This document shows positions 9,205-17,058 of a stretch of DNA of 64,000 nt, one piece after another. Source of the DNA: Bdellovibrionales bacterium (GTDB lineage Bacteria; Bdellovibrionota; Bdellovibrionia; Bdellovibrionales; Bdellovibrionaceae); contig JAFEAQ010000011.1 in NCBI GenBank assembly GCA_018266295.1, positions 310,001-374,000 of the forward strand, in the 5' to 3' direction. The notes below the pieces were generated by a model. It ran no database searches, was not told where the DNA came from, and saw only the letters and a list, made by a program, of their open reading frames with translations. How positions within the stretch are numbered: position 1 is the first letter of the stretch; the number at the start of each line of letters is the position of its first letter. Made by a program: the position numbers and the translations under genes.

Positions 9205-11196
9205 ATGCAATCTGAGTCTTCACCCGATAATTCTACTTCTACTCCTGTTGAATCCACGCCAAATTCTTTTGAAGCTTTTGGTCTCAGCTCTGACCTGATG
9301 AAGGCTATGAATGAGATGGGGTTCACTTCGGCGACTCCTATCCAGGAAAAGGCGATCCCGATGCTTTTGGGCGAAGCTCAAGACATGATCGGTTTGGCTT
9401 CTACGGGCACTGGTAAAACAGCGGCTTTCGGTATTCCTTTGATTGAAAAAATCGACGCGAGCTTGAAATCGACTCAAGGCCTTGTCTTGAGCCCGACTCG
9501 TGAGTTGGCTCTCCAAGTTGCGGATCAATTGCAAAAATTGGGTAAGTATAAAGGCGTTCGCGTTGTGACTATTTACGGTGGCTCTAGCTATCGCACTCAG
9601 ATGGAGGGCGTGAAACGTGGCGCTCACATCGTGGTTGCAACTCCAGGTCGCCTTGTTGATTTCTTGGAACAAAAAGTTGTTCAACTCACCAACGTCCAAA
9701 CTCTTGTTTTGGATGAAGCCGATGAGATGATCAGCATGGGTTTCAAAGATGACCTCGAGTTCATCTTAAAACACACGCACAACGAAAACGCAGCGGCTTC
9801 CGGCCGTGCTGCCTGCAAGACTTGGCTCTTCTCTGCAACTATGAGCCGCGATATCCGCCGTGTTGCTGATGCTTACCTTGAAAATCCTGAAACGATTGAG
9901 ATCGCGAAATCCCAAGGGATGTCTGATCTCGTGAAGCAGCTTTACTACACAGTTAAGGACGAACACAAAAACGAGGTGATCAGTCGCTTGCTGCAAATGT
10001 ACGACGATTTCCACGGCATCATCTTCTGCCAAACTAAAATGGAAGTGATCGAGCTTGAAGCAAAACTTCAACAACGTGGTTATGCCGTCGCTTCTTTGCA
10101 CGGTGATAAACAACAACGTGAGCGTGAAATCACTCTTAAGAAATTCCGTTCTGGGGAAGCCAAAGTGTTGGTTGCGACTGACGTTGCAGCTCGTGGTTTG
10201 GACGTAAAAGATCTTACTCACGTTATCAATCACTCGTTGCCATGGGATGTGGAATCTTACGTTCACCGCATCGGTCGTACAGGCCGTAACGGTAAAGAAG
10301 GGATCGCGATCAGCTTGATCAACCCACGCCAAGTAAGCTCTCTCCGCCGTTTGCAAAACGTGACGAAGAAGACTTTGGAAAAGGGCAAGATCCCGACTGC
10401 AGACGAAGTAGCACTCACTCGCTTGCAGAAATTCATGGGTCAGTTGACGGGCGTGCCGACTGAAGGCCGCAAGTATCAATTGGCTTTGGAAATGTTTAAA
10501 GAATTAGTTCAGAAAGATGAAACGGGTTTGATGACTTTGGCTTCGCCGGAGTTATTGGCTCGTGTAATCACAGCTTTGCATCCTGAGATCTTGGCTGAAA
10601 AAGACTACGACCTCGACTTCATGAAAGGCGGCCTCGAACAACGTGGCGGCGGCCGTCGTGACGATCGCGGTGACCGTGGTGGCCGCACTTTGAGCGGTGG
10701 CTACCGTAACGATTCACGTGGTGGCGGCTATTCTCGCCGTGACCGCGATGACCGTGGTGGCGACGATCGTCCACGCACAAGCGGCTTCGGCCGTCGTGAC
10801 CGTGGCGGCGATCGCGAAGAGCGCAGCGAGCGCACTGAGCGCAGAGAAAGCTTCGCTCCACGTGCTGAGCGTGGCGAACGTTCTGAGTCTCGCGATCGTG
10901 GTGGCTACATCCCGCGTTCTGAGCGCAAAGATGGGTCTTCGTACATCCCTCGCGGCGACCGCAAAGAGCGCGGTGGTTCTGATGACTCTTACCCACGTCG
11001 TGACCGTGGCCCTCGTTTTGACGGCTTCGATTTCGGCGACGGTGGTTCTGAAGGCGGCCGCAAAGAAAAGAAATCTTTCGGTGATCGCAAAGAGCGTAGC
11101 GGCGGTAGCGACCGTCCAAAGCGCGCTGACCACCCAGGCGTAAAACGCCACAAGAGTGGTGGCTTCAAACGCCGCCCTGCCAGCGACAACGCTTAG
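9205..11196 (+). CDS. DEAD-box RNA helicase with RGG/RD-rich tail
   Basis: This 663-aa protein carries all helicase motifs: Q motif ATPIQEKAIP, motif I ASTGTGKT (65-72), PTRELA, ATPGR, DEAD (170-173), SAT (210-212), ARGLD and HRIGRTGR. About 190 residues from residue 475 onward are low complexity, with many RGG, RRD, DRG and SRG units, a form of RNA-binding tail seen in some RhlE/CsdA-type helicases. ATG 9205 follows GAAAGGT. It unwinds RNA in ribosome assembly or mRNA turnover. No RRM-like DbpA domain was recognised. A strong terminator follows. The 127-bp gap to the divergent ABC-F gene holds both promoters. Confidence 0.95.
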   Translation: MQSESSPDNSTSTPVESTPNSFEAFGLSSDLMKAMNEMGFTSATPIQEKAIPMLLGEAQDMIGLASTGTGKTAAFGIPLIEKIDASLKSTQGLVLSPTRELALQVADQLQKLGKYKGVRVVTIYGGSSYRTQMEGVKRGAHIVVATPGRLVDFLEQKVVQLTNVQTLVLDEADEMISMGFKDDLEFILKHTHNENAAASGRAACKTWLFSATMSRDIRRVADAYLENPETIEIAKSQGMSDLVKQLYYTVKDEHKNEVISRLLQMYDDFHGIIFCQTKMEVIELEAKLQQRGYAVASLHGDKQQREREITLKKFRSGEAKVLVATDVAARGLDVKDLTHVINHSLPWDVESYVHRIGRTGRNGKEGIAISLINPRQVSSLRRLQNVTKKTLEKGKIPTADEVALTRLQKFMGQLTGVPTEGRKYQLALEMFKELVQKDETGLMTLASPELLARVITALHPEILAEKDYDLDFMKGGLEQRGGGRRDDRGDRGGRTLSGGYRNDSRGGGYSRRDRDDRGGDDRPRTSGFGRRDRGGDREERSERTERRESFAPRAERGERSESRDRGGYIPRSERKDGSSYIPRGDRKERGGSDDSYPRRDRGPRFDGFDFGDGGSEGGRKEKKSFGDRKERSGGSDRPKRADHPGVKRHKSGGFKRRPASDNA

Positions 11197-11220
11197 TCAC
11201 GGATAAAAATGAAAACCACC

Positions 11221-11256
11221 AAAAGGCCTCGGGAATTCCCGGGGCCTTTTGTTTTT
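11221..11256 (+). terminator. Terminator of the DEAD-box helicase gene
   Basis: AAAAGGCC and GGCCTTTT enclose an inner CGGGAATTCCCG stem, followed by G and five T. Confidence 0.9.
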
Positions 11257-11570
11257 CCGGGGGCTCGCGGACGTGTGGCGTGACTTAATTGGCGGCGACT
11301 CCCGCCCGGCGTCCGTCCTTTCGGCATTTAGTACAAGCTTTCTTTCAAAGCCCCAATAAGAATCAAAGTACGACACTTCGGCAGATGAAGAGATTTATCT
11401 CATCCCTCTCCTAAAATATTTAAACCCGTCCCCTTATGCTTAGCCTGGCCGACCACGATGGTCGGACAACCCCGTTCTCATGGATGGATGGCCGACGTGC
11501 GATCCTCGACTGGGCGTGTACGCTAAGTACTAGCGTGTGAGAAAGGAAACTATCTCCCCTCTGATTATGG
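11257..11570. repeat. Non-coding flank of the transposase with REP-like hairpins
   Basis: This stretch of over 300 bp has no credible gene. It contains CCGACCA-cga-TGGTCGG at 11449-11465, a perfect 7-bp stem with a 3-nt loop, and ACGCTA-agtac-TAGCGT at 11520-11536. A GC-rich patch lies at 11268-11318. REP-associated transposases act on short GC-rich hairpins beside or far from their gene, so these are the natural candidates. A hairpin with the same CCACGATGG centre occurs at 43971-43987. Confidence 0.5.
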
Positions 11571-12164
11571 TCAACTTATAGGTTTACCATATTCAGAGCG
11601 TAAGCCTGACAATAGATATATCTCTTTATTCCGTGACATCTGCACATGTTTTTCTTTTGAGCTCTCAGTCTTTTTCTTTGAGTTACTTGCGTTCTTCTTT
11701 GGTCTTTGAAACCCTCGAGCTTCCATATCGTTAAGTTCATGGTAGTTAAGTACGTTTTTAAAATCTCTTCCCCAGGATAAAATCCTGGTAAAGGGGCGAA
11801 GGTCAAAAAGACCTTTTAAGTTCTTTCCTTTAAGCTTTGAGAGCAAGCTCACAAGAAGAGAAGTAAGCGTTCTAATAAATGCTAAATAGGCTTTCTTTGA
11901 TGGGAGTAGCATCACCATATGAATATGAGACCAGTTTAGAGAAAACTTATAAAGCTTAATGCCGTATTTGTTTGCTTGAGAGTTTATAAGAGATTCAATC
12001 TTTCGAGAATCAGGAACAAAACAATGACTGCCTGTGCTTTTTAGAATTAAGTGAGTTGGATTTTTAAATGAAAGTGGACGCGCGGTTTTTCTTTTGCCAG
12101 TTAAAAGGCTTCCACCAAATTCTTTTTTGTAGTTATGAATGAAATCAAACCCTGTCTGTCTCAT
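11571..12164 (-). mobile_element. REP-associated tyrosine transposase (RAYT, Y1/HUH family)
   Basis: The 197-aa product has the HUH-nuclease motif His80-Ile-His82 in LNWSHIHMVMLLP and the catalytic Tyr141 in NVLNYHELNDMEARG. This arrangement is found in single-copy REP-associated tyrosine transposases rather than classical IS200/IS605 enzymes. CAT 12162-12164 is preceded on its strand by GGAGTGAGAG. The gene is visibly more AT-rich than its neighbours, suggesting acquisition. No terminal inverted repeats or target duplication were found, as expected for this family. Its Lys-rich C-terminal extension (about residues 150-180) is longer than in many members. Confidence 0.8.
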
Positions 12165-12592
12165 CTCTCACTCCAATTAAACTTAACTATTCTTTTAAGG
12201 TGAGAAACTTATAACACGAGTTTTGAGAGTGAATTTCTAAGAGCAAACCTAACGCGAATCATATCACTCATTAAAGAGCGTAATCCCTTCGCCCCGAAGA
12301 GATTTCTTACTAAAATCAAAATCCAAACCCCCACGCAAAATCTCCCCGCACAAGCGAAGCCAAGCACGCGAAAACCACGTCAATACTATTTTATATAATT
12401 CGTATCCCGGACATTGGAAGAAAAGGCGTTTGGGGATGGTTGCTCTACCTCTGCTTGCGATAGAATCATCGGCGCGCGGAATATTGGAAGGCGGTGCTGT
12501 TCGAAAGAAGGCGCCTGCGAACTTCAGGGGAGTCGCAGACTTCGGCTGTAAATGGTTTTTCTTACCTAGGCCAGGCCAGACCAGGCTCGGTG
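12165..12592. other. Intergenic stretch without a credible gene
   Basis: About 430 bp. The first half is AT-rich like the transposase gene. The second half (from about 12420) is GC-rich and holds CTGCGA/TCGCAG (12515-12520 and 12533-12538) and a CCAGGCCAGACCAGG run near 12571. Short open frames here lack ribosome sites and overlap the end of the hydrolase gene, so none is called. Confidence 0.5.
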
Positions 12593-13291
12593 TCAGTGTT
12601 GAGTCACCGTCGTGCTCTCCTGGATTTCGGGAGTTTGCTGTTGCGATTGCATATGCGGCCGGCCCTCGCCTTCTCGGGATTTGAACATGGCTTGTGCGTA
12701 GACTAAGCCTTGACCGTAGGCTCCCAAATGATGAAGAGCTATGTCACGCACCTTTGCCGCTGTTTCTTTACGGGCCCAGTCGCGCTGCCACTCACACATG
12801 ACCTGCGACCACGTCAGCGGCGATGCGCCCGCTTGAATCATTCGATGACAACCCATGTGGTGAGTCTCCACTGTTTGCCCACCCGAGGCATCCGCAACAA
12901 AAGCCACGTCAAAGCCATCATCGAGCGCATGCAACACCGGAAATACCAAACAAATCTCCGTCCACAAGCCCGCCATAATAATTCGGTTTCGGCCCGTTGC
13001 CCGGATCGCATCAACGAACTTCTCGTCCTCCCACGCGTTCATCGAAGTTCGGTCGATCGGCTCCTGCGCCGGAAAGACCGCCTGCAACTCCGGAAAAACG
13101 GGGCCCGCAAAACCCTTTGCGCCAATTGTACTCACAACCGTGGGAACCTCGAAAGCCTTCGCCGCCTTCGCCAAGCCCACCACGTTATTGATCACCAACT
13201 GCCGGTCATGGGACTGCACCGCAAACAACATCTGCGGCTGATAATCAATCAAAGCCAAGCAACACTCCTCGGGAGCAAACAAGCTGTCCAT
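12593..13291 (-). CDS. Isochorismatase-like cysteine hydrolase (YcaC-type)
   Basis: This 232-aa cytosolic protein has the family's nucleophile and acid: Asp16 in LIDYQPQML and Cys114 in LWTEICLVFPVLHAL. The middle segment RTSMNAWED corresponds to the family position where a catalytic Lys often stands; here the nearest basic residue is Arg. The closest relatives by motif are YcaC-like hydrolases, whose substrates are unknown. The last 25 or so residues are Gln/Thr-rich and probably disordered. It is divergent from the metal-sensor gene, and their shared 146-bp gap contains nested inverted repeats. Confidence 0.88.
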   Translation of the reverse strand: MDSLFAPEECCLALIDYQPQMLFAVQSHDRQLVINNVVGLAKAAKAFEVPTVVSTIGAKGFAGPVFPELQAVFPAQEPIDRTSMNAWEDEKFVDAIRATGRNRIIMAGLWTEICLVFPVLHALDDGFDVAFVADASGGQTVETHHMGCHRMIQAGASPLTWSQVMCEWQRDWARKETAAKVRDIALHHLGAYGQGLVYAQAMFKSREGEGRPHMQSQQQTPEIQESTTVTQH

Positions 13292-13334
13292 AAATGATCC
13301 TTTCTGTTTTTAAAGTTATTGCGCGGCAGTTTTT

Positions 13335-13367
13335 AAATATTGGCAATGCCAAGGAATTCCAATATTT
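13335..13367. promoter_or_regulatory. Nested inverted repeats between hydrolase and dmeR genes
   Basis: AAATATTGG (13335-13343) and CCAATATTT (13359-13367) form a perfect 9-bp inverted repeat. A second, TTGGC-AAT-GCCAA (13340-13352), overlaps it. The position suits an operator for the hydrolase gene, which starts at 13291 on the other strand. Confidence 0.5.
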
Positions 13368-13388
13368 GGATTTTTTATTCTCAAAAGC

Positions 13389-13417
13389 TTGCAATATAGG
13401 GTACCCCCCTATATTAT
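13389..13417 (+). promoter_or_regulatory. Promoter with CsoR/RcnR-type operator in the spacer
   Basis: TTGCAA (13389-13394), a 17-bp spacer and TATTAT (13412-13417) form a good sigma-70 promoter. The spacer is almost entirely TATAGGGTACCCCCCTATA (13395-13413), an inverted repeat with the G/C tract typical of CsoR/RcnR/FrmR operators. The regulator gene starts 20 bp after the -10, so autorepression relieved by metal is expected. Confidence 0.8.
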
Positions 13418-13437
13418 ATGAAGCTGGAGACCTTGCT

Positions 13438-13710
13438 ATGGCACACACTCTCAAAGACAAAGATCGCCTGATTGGACGGGTCAACCGCCTTCAGGGTCAA
13501 CTAAAGTCCGTGACCAATGCCCTTGAGAATGAAGACGATTGCTATAAGGTCATGCTGACTCTGGCCTCCTGCCGTGGCGCTCTCAATGGATTGATGTCTG
13601 ACATTATGGAAGAACATATCCGCGAACATATCGGCACTGCGAAGAACAGCAAAGAAGCAGCTCAGGCCAGCGAAGAGGCCATTGAAATTCTCAGAAGTTT
13701 TTGGAAATAG
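13438..13710 (+). CDS. RcnR/CsoR-family metal-sensing repressor (DmeR-like)
   Basis: This 90-aa all-helical repressor has His3, Cys35, His60 and His64, exactly the Ni/Co ligand set and numbering of Escherichia coli RcnR and not the Cys-His-Cys set of copper-sensing CsoR. FrmR-type formaldehyde sensors lack the His64 equivalent, which argues for a metal sensor. CTGGAGA precedes the ATG. The promoter upstream contains a matching operator. It is followed 9 bp later by a His-rich CDF exporter, the arrangement known as dmeRF in rhizobia, where metal release of DmeR induces the exporter. Confidence 0.9.
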   Translation: MAHTLKDKDRLIGRVNRLQGQLKSVTNALENEDDCYKVMLTLASCRGALNGLMSDIMEEHIREHIGTAKNSKEAAQASEEAIEILRSFWK

Positions 13711-13719
13711 AGGTTCCTC

Positions 13720-14682
13720 ATGTCAGGTGGTCATTCTCACTCTCACAGTCATTCACATAATCACGGTCATTCCCATGGACATGCCCACAGTCATGCAGCT
13801 CCGAAGAGTTTCGATCGCGCTTTCGCCATCGGCATTGGGCTCAATTTACTTTTTGTCGTCGTGGAAGCCACTTACGGTTTTATCGCCGACTCCCTCGCAC
13901 TTGTTGCCGACGCCGGCCATAACCTGAGCGATGTGATTGGACTGGTACTCGCATGGGGCGCCGTCTGGCTTTCGCGCAAGAAGCCAAACAATCGTTACAC
14001 CTACGGCCTTCGCCGCTCGTCGATTTTGTCAGCCCTGCTCAATGCGGTTCTTCTCTTAGTCGCAGTCGGCGGCATCACCTGGGAAGGCATTCGTCGCTTC
14101 TGGCATCCCACTGAAATTCAAACCGGCATGGTGATGGCCGTTGCCGCCGTCGGCATTCTGATCAACGGCTTTACGGCGCTGCTGTTCATGTCGGGCCGTA
14201 AAGAAGATATCAACATCCGCGGCGCTTACTTGCACATGGCTGCCGATGCACTTGTTTCTGTCGGCGTTGTGATTGCAGGATTCATTATTCAAAAAACCGA
14301 TCTCGTGTGGATTGATCCTGCAATCAGTATCGCCATTGCCGTCATCATTACTTGGGGCACCTGGGGCCTGCTTAAAGAGTCCGTGAACATGGCGATGGAC
14401 GCGGTTCCTAACGGCATTCATCTTCCGGATGTGCGTCAGTACTTTACCCAACTCACAGGCGTGATTGAAGTGCATGACCTTCACGTTTGGTCGATGAGCA
14501 CTACAGAAAGCGCCCTCACCGTTCACCTGGTGATGGATAAAGAACATCATAACGATGCCTTCCTTGCGAAGATCACTAGAGAGCTGAAAGAGAACTTCAA
14601 GATCGATCACCCGACAATCCAAGTAGAGTCCGGCGATCTGGAAAACTTCAACTGCGCTCTGAAGCCGGATGAAGTTGTCTAG
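13720..14682 (+). CDS. CDF-family divalent metal exporter (DmeF/CzcD-like)
   Basis: This 320-aa inner-membrane protein starts with a cytosolic tail holding 11 His in alternating positions between residues 5 and 25. Six membrane helices follow, with the CDF metal-site motifs ADAGHNLSD in TM2 and HMAADALVSVG in TM5, then a cytosolic C-terminal domain containing VHDLHVWSMS. CDF proteins exchange Zn, Co, Ni or similar ions for protons, exporting them from the cytosol. The linked RcnR-type sensor favours Co/Ni; the HxxxD sites are also compatible with Zn. It is cotranscribed with the sensor. Confidence 0.93.
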   Translation: MSGGHSHSHSHSHNHGHSHGHAHSHAAPKSFDRAFAIGIGLNLLFVVVEATYGFIADSLALVADAGHNLSDVIGLVLAWGAVWLSRKKPNNRYTYGLRRSSILSALLNAVLLLVAVGGITWEGIRRFWHPTEIQTGMVMAVAAVGILINGFTALLFMSGRKEDINIRGAYLHMAADALVSVGVVIAGFIIQKTDLVWIDPAISIAIAVIITWGTWGLLKESVNMAMDAVPNGIHLPDVRQYFTQLTGVIEVHDLHVWSMSTTESALTVHLVMDKEHHNDAFLAKITRELKENFKIDHPTIQVESGDLENFNCALKPDEVV

Positions 14683-14782
14683 ATCGGCAAACTCTTAAAC
14701 GACCGAGTTTCAGGTTTCGTCGAACTTTTGCTCAGCAAGTTTTCCCTTCAGTCCTTTGGTCCAGTCTCCGAAAAGTTCAGGG

Positions 14783-15559
14783 ATGGACTTACTTGGACGT
14801 AGACTTAAATACTTTTATTTCGGCACTGGGTGGCTCGCCCTCGTGCTCCTCTTTCAAAACATGACTCACGTGGATTACAGCCAACGGGAGCTGCCTAAAA
14901 TCAACGAGCAAACGCGGATCAGCCAAGCTCAAGAGCTTTTAGGGCAGAAATACAAAACCAGCCCCGTTCAACGCATCGAGGGCAAATACAATCTGCAGTA
15001 TCATATCTATAGCAAGGTCCACAGTTCCCTGCCGCAAAAATACAAAGCCAAAGCTGACGAAATCACCGCCGCCATTATTGAAGAAAGCGAAAAACAAGGA
15101 CTCGATCCTGTGTTTACGCTGGCCGTGATTCAAACCGAAAGCGCCTTTAATCCGAATGCCAAAGGCAAACTCGGCGACTCCGGCCTGATGCAAATCCTGC
15201 CTGAAACTGCGAAGTGGATTGCCGAAACCTACGACATTCCATGGGAGGGAAAGAAAGCCCTCTTCGATCCGGTTTACAATATTAAAATCGGCACCACTTA
15301 CTTTGCTCACTTACGTTCAGAGTTTGACAGCGTCCCAAGAGACTACGTGCGCGCGTACAACTCGGGGCCGACAGCAATCCGCAAAGAACAGGCTCGCAAG
15401 ACCGCGGCACTCAAGAAAAATCAGAGCAAACAAATGAACGCGCATATCTTAAATAAGATCTACGCCCGCAAGGTGATGAAGAACTATGCTTTGCTTTATA
15501 AGTCCTTCGGTAAAACCATGGACCCAAAAACGAAGCGCGTGGCAGTGTCAAATAATTGA
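14783..15559 (+). CDS. Membrane-anchored lytic transglycosylase (SLT)
   Basis: This 258-aa protein has one N-terminal hydrophobic segment (FYFGTGWLALVLLF) and a periplasmic SLT domain. Catalytic Glu lies in AVIQTESAFNPNA, followed by GDSGLMQILPETA and the AYNSGP motif, the three landmarks of family 1 (Slt70/MltC-like) transglycosylases. It would cleave glycan strands to 1,6-anhydro ends. ATG 14783 is chosen because the anchor begins there. Its SD is poor (CAGGG directly against the ATG), and an upstream TTG at 14756 is possible. The C-terminal 40 residues are basic. No operon partner is evident. Confidence 0.9.
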   Translation: MDLLGRRLKYFYFGTGWLALVLLFQNMTHVDYSQRELPKINEQTRISQAQELLGQKYKTSPVQRIEGKYNLQYHIYSKVHSSLPQKYKAKADEITAAIIEESEKQGLDPVFTLAVIQTESAFNPNAKGKLGDSGLMQILPETAKWIAETYDIPWEGKKALFDPVYNIKIGTTYFAHLRSEFDSVPRDYVRAYNSGPTAIRKEQARKTAALKKNQSKQMNAHILNKIYARKVMKNYALLYKSFGKTMDPKTKRVAVSNN

Positions 15560-15668
15560 TCAAGCCTGTTTTTATCTCCCGAACCGGGTTGCTCCAACCC
15601 CCTCAAATCCCATTCGTTCGAGTTTAGGCCATTGAATTTGGCCTGAACCTTGTAATTGTCACGAAGGC

Positions 15669-16412
15669 ATGACGATTCAAAAAATCCTTTTAAGCATCCT
15701 TGTGATCGCCGCTTTCACCGCCCCTCTCCTGTCCGAGGGACGCGAGCAACCTTCTCAGGAAGAGCTGGAAATGCGTGAGAAAGTCATCCAAGATATCGTC
15801 GCTGAAAGTTATGGCCATCGAGAAAGCCCTTATGGGCCTTATAGCTACCGCCCGTCTCGCCGTGCGATCTACCGCTGTTACCGCGCGAGCACCGACCGTA
15901 TTCACGTTCAGCGCGCCAGAGAATCGGAACTCGAAAGCACTTTCAATTTTGGCAAATTACCGGCCGAAGAACAAAGTGCGATTTTTACCACGCGTAACAT
16001 GGCGATTGCCGGAATCTCCGCCGGCGGAATTCTCTATTTCATGCCAAACCAAAATATTTTTTTCTGGGAAACCGATGAGAGCAACCTGCCTGAGGGTTCC
16101 ATCCGCGATGGCATCTTGATGAACCCGGTCATTGGTGGAATTCTGAGCGGCGTCCTGAGAAGCGCGCAGAGAGATCTAAAAAACAATAATTATAAATTCA
16201 TGGGCTCTGCTAAACTGGGATCCATGGCCCTTGTGGTCTTGAATCCTGCGGAAGCCTTCGTACTAAACACCAATTCCGCCGCTGGCCATAGAGTTTTTAC
16301 GAGCGGCACTACAAAGATCACCACAGAATCTCCGCAAAGACCTTATGGACGTCCGTACGAATCTGAAAAGCCAACCAACTATATCGGTTTGCAATTTCAG
16401 ATTCGCTTTTAA
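15669..16412 (+). CDS. Secreted protein of unknown function
   Basis: This 247-aa protein has a signal peptide (MTIQKILLSILVIAAFTAPLLS) followed by a charged segment and a Tyr/Pro/Arg-rich stretch near residues 50-70. A Gly/Ala-rich hydrophobic region (GISAGGILYFMP) and a C-terminus ending NYIGLQFQIRF resemble the terminal aromatic strand of outer-membrane beta proteins. No family was recognised. It ends 5 bp from the convergent TetR gene, without a visible terminator between them. Confidence 0.75.
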   Translation: MTIQKILLSILVIAAFTAPLLSEGREQPSQEELEMREKVIQDIVAESYGHRESPYGPYSYRPSRRAIYRCYRASTDRIHVQRARESELESTFNFGKLPAEEQSAIFTTRNMAIAGISAGGILYFMPNQNIFFWETDESNLPEGSIRDGILMNPVIGGILSGVLRSAQRDLKNNNYKFMGSAKLGSMALVVLNPAEAFVLNTNSAAGHRVFTSGTTKITTESPQRPYGRPYESEKPTNYIGLQFQIRF

Positions 16413-16416
16413 GGTT

Positions 16417-17049
16417 CTAAGCGACGATCCCGCGGGTATAGACCTCTGCCAGAAAGTTCACAAACTGCCCGCGCTGCTCCGGCAAACGATAAGCGTCTTT
16501 CAAAATACTCATGCCACGTTCTTGCAACGAGAAGTATCCCCAAATCGACTCAATCAGAATGGTCAAGAACGAACGGATGTTCAAATCCGCGCGGATGAGC
16601 TTCTTATCTTGAATCTCTTGAAAGAACGCCGTCAGCGCATCACCGACTGGCTCAGTAATCGTCACAAACGCTTCTTGAACGCCGGGAATATTGCCGATGC
16701 TTTGCTTCTGCAAAACAATCGCAACTTCTGGCTCTTCAGCCCGCATGTCAACGATGCTGCCGATCAAATCGCGAAGCGCATTCTCCATTTGCTCAGGAGT
16801 GCTGATCTTGCCTTCGTGAGTAACCAATACACCTTTGATTCTTTCACTGATTCTTTCCGCGTAGCTTTGGAAAACCTCTAGATAGAGGCCCTCTTTGCCG
16901 CCAAAGTAATAACTGATGGCAGCGACATTGACCTCCGCTTTGTTGCAGAGGTCTCGGGTACTGACCGCATCAAATCCTTTTTCAGCAAACAGTTCCGCGG
17001 CTGCCCGTAAAAGCTTTTTTCTATTGTTGTCTACGACCGCAGTTGTCAT
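16417..17049 (-). CDS. TetR-family repressor, third gene of the efflux operon
   Basis: The product is 210 aa. The N-terminal HTH reads LFAEKGFDAVSTRDLCNKAEVNVAAISYYFGGKEGLY, a standard TetR DNA-binding domain. The C-terminal ligand domain resembles the CecR/DUF1956 group. It is encoded 9 bp downstream of the RND pump gene on the same strand, so it probably regulates its own operon. A second, unrelated TetR gene lies divergently at the other end of the operon, which is unusual. Confidence 0.9.
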   Translation of the reverse strand: MTTAVVDNNRKKLLRAAAELFAEKGFDAVSTRDLCNKAEVNVAAISYYFGGKEGLYLEVFQSYAERISERIKGVLVTHEGKISTPEQMENALRDLIGSIVDMRAEEPEVAIVLQKQSIGNIPGVQEAFVTITEPVGDALTAFFQEIQDKKLIRADLNIRSFLTILIESIWGYFSLQERGMSILKDAYRLPEQRGQFVNFLAEVYTRGIVA

Positions 17050-17058
17050 ACAAATCTC

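Noticed and set aside
9078-9326. N-terminal extension of the ABC-F protein
   Set aside because: It runs antisense across the helicase start, and ABC-F proteins begin as at 9077 (MIHLSN).
10697-11151. Ala/Val-rich and His-rich frames on both strands within the helicase tail
   Set aside because: They are out-of-frame readings of the RGG repeat codons (GGC, CGT, GAC) of the helicase gene.
12430-12706. Two short open frames on the + strand upstream of the hydrolase
   Set aside because: They overlap the 3' end of the hydrolase gene in antisense, lack ribosome sites, and show no domain or signal peptide.
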